Translations under genes and position numbers: made by a program | Shown here: in pieces, positions 1 through 8,680 of the stretch | Layout: every line of letters starts with the position of its first letter | Numbering within the stretch: the stretch's first letter is position 1 | DNA from: Planctomycetota bacterium | Lineage (GTDB): Bacteria; Planctomycetota; SZUA-567; H5-PLA8 | DNA: 64,000 nt | Direction: 5' to 3' | Assembly (NCBI GenBank): GCA_015075375.1 | Contig: JABTUM010000001.1 | Span: 3,095,201-3,159,200 of the forward strand | Notes under the pieces: model-generated | Seen by the model: only the letters and a program-made list of their open reading frames with translations | Databases searched by the model: none | What the model was told of the DNA's origin: nothing

Positions 1-142
1 CACGTGCGTGGGCGTGTCCGCGACCGCGCCCCAATCCTGCCAAGCATGCGTCGGCACGTGAGGAATGGGATCCGCCGTGTTCTCCCTTGCCTCTATGACC
101 ACAGTATCCCCTCATGCTCAGGACTAGAGTGGAGGTTTTAGG

Positions 143-640
143 GTGGCCTCGCCATGGTTTTACAGCAACGGCAGTGAGCAATACGGTCCAGTCTCGGACG
201 AAGAACTGAAGGCTCTCGTCAAAAACGGTATCCTGACGCGCGAAAGCCTGGTCTGGAAGGAAGGCATGCCGGCTTGGACGCAGGTCGGTCAAGTTCCAGG
301 ATTAATTGTGGGGCCACCACCACTTCCAGGCGCTTCGGCGTCGTGGAAAGAGCCAGGAGCGGTTCAGTCGTTAAAGGCGCATACCATGGAGAACGGGACC
401 TGCGTGAAGTGCGGCTGTAGCGAAAAGTACATCGTATCGACGAGCCGTATGACCTGTGCAGGTGGCCATGTTCGGCCGAGGGGGCGATCTTCGGGGACTT
501 CCACAGGTGCGACTTCAAACACAAAATCGTCCAAGCAGGATAATGAAGCGGGTAGTTCCACCGGATGTGGAATTTTCTTGGTTGTTGCAATCCTATTCCT
601 ATTGCGGGGATGTATGAATAATACGCCTCCATGGAATTGA
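143..640 (+). CDS. GYF_2 (DUF4339) domain membrane protein
   Basis: The 165-residue product starts with a GYF_2/DUF4339-like domain (about residues 1-55, with WFYSNG, YGP and LVWKEGMPAW). A cysteine-containing stretch follows (CVKCGC near 93-98 and a further Cys), then a single hydrophobic segment near 144-157 (IFLVVAILFLL). A GTG start is chosen because GGAGG lies at 131-135, seven bases upstream. The N-terminal domain closely resembles that of the protein at 2480. GYF_2 domains are thought to bind proline-rich peptides; the function of this protein is unknown. It lies in the accessory region left of the tRNA gene. Confidence 0.75.
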   Translation: MASPWFYSNGSEQYGPVSDEELKALVKNGILTRESLVWKEGMPAWTQVGQVPGLIVGPPPLPGASASWKEPGAVQSLKAHTMENGTCVKCGCSEKYIVSTSRMTCAGGHVRPRGRSSGTSTGATSNTKSSKQDNEAGSSTGCGIFLVVAILFLLRGCMNNTPPWN

Positions 641-726
641 TAAACCGCGTCAGCGAAAAATAAAGTGCTTACCCGCGCCGAAGGGCGCCGCCCTCCGCGT
701 ATCCTTCAGCGTATGAGGTCACTCAA

Positions 727-1758
727 ATGAGCGACGCAACTTCGAGCTTTCAAGAGGCGACCGAAGCAGAAGCGGATTCAGGCTCTGAACCGGCCGTCGA
801 GCCCGAACTAGAGTCTACGGATCCTGCCGACTCCGGTTTCTACGCATTCAGCATTTCCCGCCGCATGGGCTTTCTACTCTCGGCTTTCTTGCTGGTCCTG
901 CTCCTCGTGGGTTTCGCCAAAGGGCATGACCTGGTGCTGTTCTTGATACTGTCGGCTTGCGCCATAACCATCCACGAACTGGGTCATGGCTTGGCGGCCT
1001 GGATCGTTCGGATTCCAATCCAAACGATCCGGATCGGCATAGGGCCTGTCGTTTATTCGCGGACGATCGGACAGGTTCAACTGGAGATAGGTCCTATCCC
1101 GGTACTCGGCTGGGTGGCCACGCCCGAACTCACGTGGGACGAGATGGCGGACGGTTACGGTCTCCCGCCGGCGGCCGGAGCGGAGCCACCGCTGCCAGAG
1201 GCGTCCCCGGACGAGCCGGTCGAGGAGCGGAGGCCCTATTGGGAATTGGTCCAGCCGCACCGGCGGATCGCCTTCATGGCGGGCGGCATTGCCCTGAACC
1301 TCCTTGCGGCTGTCGTTCTGACTTGGGCCTATTCCAGTCTGGTTCACGAAGAGTCCGACAGACGACCCCTGACGCTACCGGCAGCGGCGGCGTTTACGGG
1401 GCGGGTTTACGTTGGCTTGCTGGCGGGCATGCCTGATCTAATTTGGAGCTCACTGACGATGGCGCCTACCCAGGAGGAGAAAAGATTCGTCCGCGATGCG
1501 CTGCACACCTCGGCGTGGAAGGTTTTGCTCCTACTAGCCATTATTAACGTCTTCATCGCGGCATTTAATTCGTTGCCGTTCCCCCCGCTGGATGGTTTCA
1601 GGATGGTCGTCGCCGGGGTGGAGTTGCTCTGGCGGCGTGAGCTTTCGGAGACCGCGCGCTATCGGTTGAACGTGGCCGGCGGCATCGGACTCCTGGTCCT
1701 CTTGGGTAGCCAGGGTTACCTCATGATCCGGGATTTGTTGTGGGCCGTTTTCAGTTGA
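727..1758 (+). CDS. Site-2 protease family (M50) membrane metalloprotease
   Basis: This 343-residue membrane protein has a zinc-metalloprotease HELGH motif inside a hydrophobic segment (near residues 83-87) and the second M50 signature, NSLPFPPLDG (near 281-290). M50 proteases cut substrates within the membrane. Several hydrophobic helices surround both motifs, and the acidic N-terminal 35 residues are probably cytosolic. GAGG eight bases before the ATG supports the start. It lies between a GYF_2-domain gene and a small DNA-binding-like gene, so it could process one of the neighbouring membrane proteins, which is inference only. No PDZ domain was recognised. Confidence 0.85.
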   Translation: MSDATSSFQEATEAEADSGSEPAVEPELESTDPADSGFYAFSISRRMGFLLSAFLLVLLLVGFAKGHDLVLFLILSACAITIHELGHGLAAWIVRIPIQTIRIGIGPVVYSRTIGQVQLEIGPIPVLGWVATPELTWDEMADGYGLPPAAGAEPPLPEASPDEPVEERRPYWELVQPHRRIAFMAGGIALNLLAAVVLTWAYSSLVHEESDRRPLTLPAAAAFTGRVYVGLLAGMPDLIWSSLTMAPTQEEKRFVRDALHTSAWKVLLLLAIINVFIAAFNSLPFPPLDGFRMVVAGVELLWRRELSETARYRLNVAGGIGLLVLLGSQGYLMIRDLLWAVFS

Positions 1759-2185
1759 TCAAATTCCTGTACAGGTGGGGATAAACGAACGACCCCGGTA
1801 AAATAAGTGCGACGTAAGGCCATCTCACTACCCGCCGGACTTTAGGATGAAGCAGTGCAGGCGGTGCTCATGTAGGCGGAATTATAGTCTCAGGAATGGG
1901 CGGCGGGTTAGTGGCGAGCACGGCATCTAATTCTCTGGCGATTTTGCGTTAGAATTAAGGTGTCAGGGCAACACTCTTCCATCTGCCAGCCACCCGTACG
2001 AAAGCCCCGTAGGGTAGTTATTCCCCATTCCCCCAACGACAACCCCTTGCTCTCGCGCCCGTGTGCACGGGCAGCGGCGTAGTCACGTTTATCACGGTTG
2101 CAGTTCTCGAACGCCGCGCACAACACTCACTCTGCCGCAGACCCCCAGTTTGCGATAAGCATGCTTCCCCACGATGGAGGTACCC
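1759..2185. other. Non-coding interval with short inverted repeats
   Basis: No convincing gene is visible here. A perfect 10-base palindrome (CCTGTACAGG, 1766-1775) follows the protease stop, and TAATTCT/AGAATTA arms lie at 1928-1934 and 1951-1957. Either could be an operator or a weak transcript structure. Overlapping open frames on both strands lack good ribosome binding sites and family resemblance. Confidence 0.4.
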
Positions 2186-2449
2186 ATGGGCGACCCAGGG
2201 CGGACGATTCATATTCGCCTTTCCCCCCGGCTCCAGCGCAAGCTGGAACGGCTTCACGGCGAGCATTACGCCGGCCTGCCGCTGAGCACGATTGCCAAGC
2301 TGCTGCTGGCCGACCAGCTTCAGAAGGACGACGAGGTCGTGCTGGAGATCATCCAAAACCAGATCCGCCGTCCTTTGGACGAACCGGCCGTGTCCAAAGA
2401 GCCTCGCATGCCCAATCTAAACTCGCAGCGTCACCGTCAGCGCCGCTGA
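2186..2449 (+). CDS. Small ribbon-helix-helix-like protein
   Basis: The 87-residue basic protein begins with a short strand-like segment (TIHIRLSPRLQRKLERL) followed by helices, as in ribbon-helix-helix DNA-binding proteins such as Arc and CopG. This is a resemblance, not a firm assignment. The ATG at 2186 is preferred over the in-frame ATG at 2174 because GGAGG at 2176-2180 lies five bases before it. The gene ends 30 bases before the next GYF_2-domain gene, so it may be cotranscribed with it or regulate it. The C-terminal tail is rich in Arg and Gln and probably disordered. Confidence 0.6.
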   Translation: MGDPGRTIHIRLSPRLQRKLERLHGEHYAGLPLSTIAKLLLADQLQKDDEVVLEIIQNQIRRPLDEPAVSKEPRMPNLNSQRHRQRR

Positions 2450-2479
2450 ACCGTGCGCAAATGGTAAGGAGGAGCGCAA

Positions 2480-4009
2480 ATGACCGTGCAGTGGTTCTAC
2501 AGTATCGGAAACGAGCAGTCGGGACCCGTAACGGAGATCGAACTCAAGCGACTCCTGCAAACCGGTAAAGTGAACAGAAATTCCCTGGTGTGGAAAGAAG
2601 GCATGGCGGCCTGGACCCCGGCCGGTCAGGTTCCGGGGCTTGTCGCAGGACCTCCCCCGCTTCCAAGCGCGCCCCCGCCGCTTCACGCAACGCCGCCCGC
2701 TCCACGCCTTCGGCATACGTTACGATTCGAATCCCAGGTCCCGAAGCCCGTCCTGGCGAAGCCCGCGGCACCCCCGCCCATCGTCGTTGAGCCCGTGGTG
2801 ACGAGTGCTCCAGCTTCCGAGAAACCAAAGCCGAAGCCAACGCGCCCCGCTTTGAAGGTGAACGATGCTGTGATCGCTCCGTTCGTTTTGATCGGAGCCA
2901 TTGGTCTTGCCGTTCTGTCCGGCCTGGCTGGCAGCCCAGTCGGTAGCCTGGTTTTCCTTTTCGTGGCCTTGGTCTGCGGCGTCGCCTTTTGGGTTCGCGT
3001 CTCGATCTTTCTCTTTAACGCGTGGTCGGTGCTCGCTTGGAAACACCAATCCATTAAGCCCGGCCTTGCCGCCGCTTCACCCTGGATTCCCGTTGCCAAT
3101 CTCGCGCTGATTTTCAAGGCCGTCCATGGGCTGTCGGTCAAGTCGAATGAAGCGCTGAAAGAGAAGGGACAAACGAGTGCGGCGCCGGAACCGTTAGGTA
3201 TCGCCGTTGGCGTCGCCTTTGTCCTTATGCTGCTACTGCCGTTGGCGTTGCCCAATCCAGGCGCACTGCTCTATTTCAGCACGGCCGTTGTCGCGCTAAG
3301 CGCTTATTGGTTGATTCAGCAGTGCCGTGTCACAAACATTCTGATCGGGCACGAGGACGCACCGTCCCCCTCGTTGGGCCTCCGAGTCGGGGTTCTTTCC
3401 AGCGGCGTCTTGTCGCTGCTTCTGGCCATGTCTATCGGGATCAGCAGCTTGGATGGACTGGAAGTTTCGGGACAGCCCGGCTTGGTCGGTCGGCAAAATA
3501 TATTTGGGGGCTCGTATCAGAACCCCGAGCTACAGGAGATGGTGCGGCAGGAGGCCATGCGGAACCGCCTCTTCTCCGAACAGTTGAGAAACATTCGGAA
3601 CGCCTACAGCGGCGGACGGATCCAGTGGACCTATCCGCCGCAGACATCGGAAGAGATCCGACTCCGCCAACTGATTGAAGCCGAGACCAGGCGCAATGCA
3701 GAATTCCTGGTTCAGTTGCAGCAGGTCTCGGACGCTTACCAGCCAGGGCCATCAACGCCTGGGCTCAACCATGCGCCACAGCCATCGCAGGGAGGATCTA
3801 ATCAGCCCATAGTACAATGCAAAACTTGTAACGGAACAAGGGATATAGGTATGTGCTTCATTTGTAAAGGAACCGGTCTCAACAATAACACCATTTCCGC
3901 CAATCATATGGCAAAGCGACCCAACAACATTTTAACCAGGGTTCGGCCGGAGTGCGAGGCGTGCAAGGGCACTGGAATTCTGCCATGCCCAACATGTGTC
4001 AAGCGGTGA
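2480..4009 (+). CDS. GYF_2 domain, multi-pass membrane protein with DnaJ-type zinc finger
   Basis: This 509-residue protein has three parts. An N-terminal GYF_2/DUF4339 domain (about 1-55) is nearly the same as that of the gene at 143. A Pro-rich linker (about 56-125) leads to several hydrophobic helices (about 130-345). The C-terminus (about 447-507) carries four CxxC motifs in CxxCxG style (CKTCNG, CFICKG, CEACKG, CPTC), as in the DnaJ central zinc finger. An AAGGAGG ribosome binding site precedes the ATG. It may be a membrane-anchored factor that binds unfolded or proline-rich partners; this is inferred from the domains only. Confidence 0.75.
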   Translation: MTVQWFYSIGNEQSGPVTEIELKRLLQTGKVNRNSLVWKEGMAAWTPAGQVPGLVAGPPPLPSAPPPLHATPPAPRLRHTLRFESQVPKPVLAKPAAPPPIVVEPVVTSAPASEKPKPKPTRPALKVNDAVIAPFVLIGAIGLAVLSGLAGSPVGSLVFLFVALVCGVAFWVRVSIFLFNAWSVLAWKHQSIKPGLAAASPWIPVANLALIFKAVHGLSVKSNEALKEKGQTSAAPEPLGIAVGVAFVLMLLLPLALPNPGALLYFSTAVVALSAYWLIQQCRVTNILIGHEDAPSPSLGLRVGVLSSGVLSLLLAMSIGISSLDGLEVSGQPGLVGRQNIFGGSYQNPELQEMVRQEAMRNRLFSEQLRNIRNAYSGGRIQWTYPPQTSEEIRLRQLIEAETRRNAEFLVQLQQVSDAYQPGPSTPGLNHAPQPSQGGSNQPIVQCKTCNGTRDIGMCFICKGTGLNNNTISANHMAKRPNNILTRVRPECEACKGTGILPCPTCVKR

Positions 4010-4294
4010 CCGAAGGTCCCGGTCGTCGGGTTCGCGGTCCCGTCGGGGGCAAACACCTTTAAGGGGTCTTCGTTGGTCCGGCCGTCGCCCCCGGCACCCG
4101 ACGCTCTTCATCGCTGCGTTGCCGCCTGTCTCCGCGCCTGCAATACCACCTCGAAACCCTGCACGCGAAGCATGGTGAAGGACTGCCCTCCTCGACAGTC
4201 CTGAAGCTGCCGGTCGCCGACTCGCTGGCGAAGGCGAGAGGGAACTGGTCCGGTTCGTTGCCGGGCAGATGCGTCGGCCCGGCAACGACGACCC

Positions 4295-4951
4295 TTAATG
4301 CTTGCGGCTGCGCAGCCGCTGGGCCGCAGCTTGGTAGGTAGCCTCCAGTACACCCTGCGCCTGCTCCAAATGCGCCTTCAACCGCTGCACCTTCGCGCGC
4401 TCTTCCCGCGGCCATACGTCTGGGTCGGCGTCGAGGCGCTTAAGGGCTTGATTGAGCCGACCGGTAACGGCGCGCCGCAGGTCGAGCAGCGCGCGCAGGC
4501 GCGGGCCGGCTTTCAGGCGATCCGGTCCGGCGGCTTTGGCGGCGCGCACGCGGCGGAACAGTCCGGTGCGGTCCAAACGGGCCCGGCAAAACGCCTCGAC
4601 CAAGCGGCGGCGTAGCGCGGTTTGACCTATCGAATCCAACGCCGCCAGAACCTGTGTGGCGCGAAACCCCAATCCCGCACGTTGCGCCGCCAGCACCTCG
4701 CGGGCGGTCCAGTTGCGCGCGAGCCTGAGCATATGGCGTAGTACATCCTCGCTGGACCCGAGTTGTTGGGCATAGTGTTGCAGCGTACCTCTGCCGAATG
4801 CTGCGCGGCGGCGGCCCATGGCGGCGTCGAGCGTGCGGCCGACGGACCAACAGGAATGTAGAGTGCGCGGGCGGGCCAGCCAGGTCCGACAGCGGCGGAC
4901 TTCGTTGGGCGACAGAGCGCGGCTGGGCGGGTCAGTTCTGGATTTGAGCAT
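4295..4951 (-). CDS. Hypothetical Arg-rich helical protein
   Basis: I do not recognise a family for this 218-residue protein. It is very rich in Arg, Ala and Leu and is predicted mostly helical. A stretch near residues 53-75 (FGRGTLQHYAQQLGSSEDVL) could be a helix-turn-helix, and the C-terminal third looks like a coiled coil. It is on the same strand as the replication module and 308 bases downstream of the initiator gene, so it may belong to the same transcript. No good ribosome binding site is seen before the ATG, so the start is uncertain. Confidence 0.5.
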   Translation of the reverse strand: MLKSRTDPPSRALSPNEVRRCRTWLARPRTLHSCWSVGRTLDAAMGRRRAAFGRGTLQHYAQQLGSSEDVLRHMLRLARNWTAREVLAAQRAGLGFRATQVLAALDSIGQTALRRRLVEAFCRARLDRTGLFRRVRAAKAAGPDRLKAGPRLRALLDLRRAVTGRLNQALKRLDADPDVWPREERAKVQRLKAHLEQAQGVLEATYQAAAQRLRSRKH

Positions 4952-5259
4952 CAGGGTGGTATCGGCCCAGTGCAGCCCTGTTTCAAGCTCAATGTGTGCA
5001 TCCCGGAATCAGGTTCTGGATCCGAGGGGCTCAGGCCGGTGCGGAGTAAGCCCGCGGCTGCGTTTCCTGGGCCGTAGCGAGGCGATCGGATGGCCGGGGA
5101 GCCCCAAGGCGGTTTGAGGCATCGAATGCACCAGGCCGCGTACAAACGCAGGGTTTCCAGTCTTGCGAGTGGTAATTTCCGAAGCGGTGCGTCGGAAATT
5201 ACCTAATCTCTTATGGCAGATCGACTTAGGCAACTCGTCAATGCATGTGCCTCGTTCGT
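4952..5259. other. Interval downstream of the initiator gene
   Basis: No gene is evident. The stretch separates the initiator gene from the unknown gene at 4295 and contains the perfect 12-base inverted repeat listed separately at 5171-5203. Confidence 0.4.
5171..5203. repeat. Perfect 12-base inverted repeat
   Basis: GGTAATTTCCGA (5171-5182) and TCGGAAATTACC (5192-5203) are exact reverse complements separated by nine bases. The element lies 57 bases beyond the stop of the initiator gene. It has no T-tract on either strand, so it is not a typical intrinsic terminator. A protein-binding dyad or a cruciform linked to replication or partition would fit the position. Confidence 0.6.
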
Positions 5260-6009
5260 TCAGGGATTAGCGGCTGTTTGGAGCGTGCGGCCTTGGACGC
5301 GCTCGTCGTGCCGGAGCCCGAGGATCGCGCGCACGAGGTCCCGCCGGTGACGTGCGCAACTACGTACTGCGGGGGAGACTAGGGCGTCGCCGTAGGTGGT
5401 GCCGGCGGGGAGGTCCAGTCGCAGGGCCGCCTCATCGGGTAGCGCTAGACCGCGAGCGTCTGCACCCAGGAGTTGGCTGGCCTCGCTCAGCACGTCCCGA
5501 ACCACACGAGCCTGCGCGGCGGTGAATCCAGTCGACTCTTCCATACCCTTATCAATAGATAATACATAAAAACATGTAGGGGAGCGGCCACCATGATGGC
5601 CGCTCGGAGCGGCCACTATGTTGGCCGCTCGATTGGGAGTCACTTGGACCTCGGGAGCGGCCAGTATAGCGACCGCTCCCGCATCCGGATTTGCGCGCAG
5701 GCGGCGGTACCGACTTAGGCGAGAGAGGTGTCCGGACGCAATCAAACCTTTAACCGCTCGGCGCACGGTACTCTCGGAGAGTGCGGTAATCGCAGCGAGT
5801 TGCTTCGAGTCCAAACGAGCCTCGGTGCCGCCATACCGCTGCTGCGTCACCAGGACCGCCAGGAACACCCGCCATTCGGAGGGTTTCAGGCTCAGGCGGC
5901 AGACGGCCTCAGCGATTGGCCAGGGCAGCCACGCGCCAGGCTTGGCCGGTTTCGCACGATCGCGACCCGTATCGGTGGGCACGATCTCTTCGCGGGGTAT
6001 GTCAGGCAT
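5260..6009 (-). CDS. Phage O-like replication initiator, winged-helix protein
   Basis: The 249-residue protein resembles phage replication protein O in layout. A basic leader is followed by a winged helix-turn-helix (about residues 40-103; LDSKQLAAITALSESTVRRAVKGLIASGHL), a low-complexity hinge (about 108-145) and a C-terminal domain. Such proteins bind origin iterons and recruit the helicase. The ATG at 6009 overlaps the polymerase stop as ATGCCTGA, which implies translational coupling and rules out the longer upstream start. The hinge is encoded by palindromic iterons and is followed by an AT-rich tract, so the gene appears to contain its own origin. Assignment to the O family rests on fold pattern and context. 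Confidence 0.72.
   Translation of the reverse strand: MPDIPREEIVPTDTGRDRAKPAKPGAWLPWPIAEAVCRLSLKPSEWRVFLAVLVTQQRYGGTEARLDSKQLAAITALSESTVRRAVKGLIASGHLSRLSRYRRLRANPDAGAVAILAAPEVQVTPNRAANIVAAPSGHHGGRSPTCFYVLSIDKGMEESTGFTAAQARVVRDVLSEASQLLGADARGLALPDEAALRLDLPAGTTYGDALVSPAVRSCARHRRDLVRAILGLRHDERVQGRTLQTAANP
5544..5680. repeat. Putative replication origin: three palindromic iterons plus AT-rich tract
   Basis: Three 24-base iterons lie at 5582-5605, 5607-5630 and 5655-5678. Each has the form GAGCGGCCA, six bases, TGGCCGCTC. The first two have perfect arms; the third has two mismatches in the right arm but gains outer GG/CC pairs (5653-5680). Their spacing is 25 and 48 bases, about one and two units. 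Directly beside them, 5549-5578 has 25 A/T bases out of 30 in an otherwise GC-rich region. In lambda, the origin likewise sits inside gene O, with palindromic iterons followed by an AT-rich unwinding region towards the gene's 3' end. Confidence 0.7.
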
Positions 6010-7750
6010 GGCTGGGCTCCCGCATGGCCGTCTGTAGACGTGACCACATGTTCGCCCCGTCCTCGTCATCAAAACGGTCACCGTACTCGGAGAATTCCCA
6101 GCGCAGCGGGAACCCTGGCAAGACGTGCTCGACCGCCTGCTGGCATGCGTAGTTCACGGCAGCGCGCAGATCAGCGAGTTTGTCGCGGTGACAACTGAGC
6201 AGAAACCCGTCGTGAACGGGTGCCATGATGCGGACGTTCTGTCGGTCGAGGTAGACCAACGTCAGGCGCATGATGTCGCCGCCGGCTGCCTGCATGGGCC
6301 AGTTCATCCAGGTGCGTTCGTTGCTGAATGGTGGGACTATGCTGCGCCAACCGCAGGGCGTACGGATCTCGCCGCGGTCGAAGGCGCCCTGGACCATACG
6401 CTCAGACCAAGACCAATAGATTGGGAACATGCGCCGATGAGCGGTGAGCAGGGCTTCGGCTTCGGCATGACAGATGCCCAGGCGTTGCGCGATTCCGATC
6501 GCGGTCTGTCCGTAGAGCGTCCCCAAGTTGACGGCCTTAAAGCGCTTTCGAGCCTCGGGGTGTGTTTTCTTTGTGGCGCCAGCCGGTGCCGCTCCGGCGC
6601 GGATGGCGGCGGCCATGTGGCAATCGGACGCGCAATAGATCTCGCGCATGGCCGTGTCGCCGCTGAGTGCGGCAGCGATCCCGATCTCCTGAGCGACATA
6701 GTCCACGTAAACGAGCACGTGGTCGGGTGACTCGGAGACGATCGTAAAGCGCAGCCACTTCGGACAGCTGAAAATGAATTTCTTCGGCTGGTTGCGTCCC
6801 GTTATCGAACGAAACGTGTGCGTCTGATAATAGTGTCTGCGGGTGACGGGATCGACGACGAGCGACCGGCGGCCAAACTGAGCCAGTAGCGCCTTAACCT
6901 CCTTCACTTCGGCGATGAACGGATGTCGGTGCGTCATTTCGCTGAACATTTTGCGGTTGAAAGACAGCGTCCGGCGGCCGGTCGTTTTGCTTTCGGTGAC
7001 GGGCCACGCGATACTCGAGTGACGCAACCAGGCCAGAAACTGCTTACGCTGGAACGATCTACCGACGAACACGGGCCATGTCTGGTTTGCATCGGCGCAG
7101 ACCGCCTCGCGAATCTCAGGAAACCGCGCTCGCAGGGCCCCGTAGGCATCGAGGTCGATGGGAATGCCGCGGATTTCCATCCGCGCGACCGCCTTCAGGA
7201 ACTCCGTCCACCACGCCATCGTCTCCGGTCGGACGACATCGGCGAGGCGGGTGTAGAGAGCGGCGGCACCGTCGCAATCCGAGAAACAGTAGGCCGTGAT
7301 TTCACGTCGGTCTTCGGGTGACTCAGGATCGAAACGCAAATGCAGGATACGCTGCTGCAACTCGGTTTTGGCCGCGGGAGCAAGATTTGGTAGGCCCCGG
7401 CGGTGGAGCGCGACGGACAGGCCGGCCTCTAGGTTACCCGGCGCGTTGGTGCGCCAGCGTTCGGCGACGAACGTGTCGAACCAATGCGCAGGGAGCGGGA
7501 TCCCGAGCCGCAATAGGTATTTCATCTCGGCGACGTTGTTGTGGGAGACGAACAGGTCATCGGCGTGATCCAGTACGAACTGCTTGAGTCGTGGGTCCGC
7601 GCCCCAAAACGAATACCGTGTTCCGGAGCGCAGTCCCACTAAGCAAAAGACCAGGGGCACCCATTCGGACTCGTGATCCGGGCGACCGTTGCGGAAACCC
7701 CATTCGCAATCGGTCGCCCAGATCTCGCGGTACAATTCGTAGGCCGTCAC
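6002..7750 (-). CDS. Family A DNA polymerase with 3'-5' exonuclease domain
   Basis: The 582-residue protein has an N-terminal DnaQ-like exonuclease domain (D14 and E16 in ATDCEW; Y154 and D158/D160 near CFSDCD). The polymerase core has motif A (D350-Y351 to E355), the O-helix RKRFKAVNLGTLYG (R401, K405, Y413) and motif C PVHDGF (H513, D514). The usual HDE of motif C is HDG here. It lacks a 5'-3' exonuclease and is smaller than cellular Pol I, as in phage-type enzymes. The GTG start overlaps the upstream stop as GTGA. It probably replicates the element together with the O-like protein encoded downstream. Confidence 0.88.
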   Translation of the reverse strand: MTAYELYREIWATDCEWGFRNGRPDHESEWVPLVFCLVGLRSGTRYSFWGADPRLKQFVLDHADDLFVSHNNVAEMKYLLRLGIPLPAHWFDTFVAERWRTNAPGNLEAGLSVALHRRGLPNLAPAAKTELQQRILHLRFDPESPEDRREITAYCFSDCDGAAALYTRLADVVRPETMAWWTEFLKAVARMEIRGIPIDLDAYGALRARFPEIREAVCADANQTWPVFVGRSFQRKQFLAWLRHSSIAWPVTESKTTGRRTLSFNRKMFSEMTHRHPFIAEVKEVKALLAQFGRRSLVVDPVTRRHYYQTHTFRSITGRNQPKKFIFSCPKWLRFTIVSESPDHVLVYVDYVAQEIGIAAALSGDTAMREIYCASDCHMAAAIRAGAAPAGATKKTHPEARKRFKAVNLGTLYGQTAIGIAQRLGICHAEAEALLTAHRRMFPIYWSWSERMVQGAFDRGEIRTPCGWRSIVPPFSNERTWMNWPMQAAGGDIMRLTLVYLDRQNVRIMAPVHDGFLLSCHRDKLADLRAAVNYACQQAVEHVLPGFPLRWEFSEYGDRFDDEDGANMWSRLQTAMREPSHA

Positions 7751-8475
7751 TTGAGGTCGGCCCCGTCGACCAGGTCCCGATAGATGGGGTGATCCGCAGA
7801 CGTGATGAACCGGTCAGGCCCCAACGCCTCGCCGAGCATCTCGCTCGTGGACTGCGTCGGCCACGCGACCTGCTCGGCGTACGGCTTGAACTTGATCCGG
7901 TACCGTCCGTTCGCCTTGTCGCTGACGATCCGGACGGCGTTGGCGGCGAGGAACTCCGGCGACTGGCGGAACAGCACCGCCAGCGATTCGTACCAGTCGT
8001 TTTCGGGAGTCACGTTCACAACCCACAGCGCGTGCATCCGCGTTGCGAGGCTGTAGTAGACAAAAACCCGAACCTGCTTCAACTCGTCGAAGATTCTGCC
8101 GCGCAAGGTCGGCGCCACGTAGAAGTGCTGGGAGTCAATCGCGTCCGGTCGGGGCTTGTGGATCAGCAAGCGCGTCGGCAATTCCGTCGCGGTGTTGAGG
8201 ACGACCCACTCGCGTCGGTTGGGCTTACGGAGCCTCTTGGACATCATCTCGGTGATGTCCAAATCGCTGCCGGCGTCGAGGTCATCGCCCACCTCCTCGG
8301 GCGGAACGACGAGACGGCCGCCGGCACCCACGATTATGGGCGAGTCAATAGGCTCCGCAGGCACCGGCGGCGCACCGCACGCCTCGGGACCGGCCATGGG
8401 CGTACTCTTCTCGTCCTCTCCAGCCTGGTCCTCCCCTCGCGGGTCCGCTGCTGCGGTCGTCGTCAGTAGACTCAT
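7747..8475 (-). CDS. Hypothetical protein of the replication operon
   Basis: The 242-residue product has an acidic, probably disordered N-terminal third. A folded region follows, with strand-like segments (RVFVYYSLATRMHALWVVNV and RYRIKFKPYAEQVAW) and no motif I recognise. The ATG at 8475 is chosen because AAGGAG lies seven bases upstream; the open frame extends further but without support. The stop overlaps the polymerase start (GTGA), so the two are translationally coupled. A single-strand-binding or polymerase accessory role is possible from position alone. Confidence 0.7.
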   Translation of the reverse strand: MSLLTTTAAADPRGEDQAGEDEKSTPMAGPEACGAPPVPAEPIDSPIIVGAGGRLVVPPEEVGDDLDAGSDLDITEMMSKRLRKPNRREWVVLNTATELPTRLLIHKPRPDAIDSQHFYVAPTLRGRIFDELKQVRVFVYYSLATRMHALWVVNVTPENDWYESLAVLFRQSPEFLAANAVRIVSDKANGRYRIKFKPYAEQVAWPTQSTSEMLGEALGPDRFITSADHPIYRDLVDGADLK

Positions 8476-8680
8476 CTTGTGCTCCTTCCGGGTGTGGGCC
8501 GCCTCGCCGCCGGCGTGAGCGCGCCCGGCTGGACAGCCGAGAGCACGGCGACGAGGACGGCCCGAATTTTGATTGCGCCGGAGGGGAGGCGCGCACACGC
8601 GGGGGAAAAAATAACTCCAACTTGTCGCGCGGCGGAGAATGTGGATTTTATTTTCGCACTTAAGAGGGCGGATGTGGAAT

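Noticed and set aside
5618..6037. Plus-strand frame opposite the initiator gene
   Set aside because: It contains the iteron region but has no domain; the minus-strand gene has a winged helix and coupled start.
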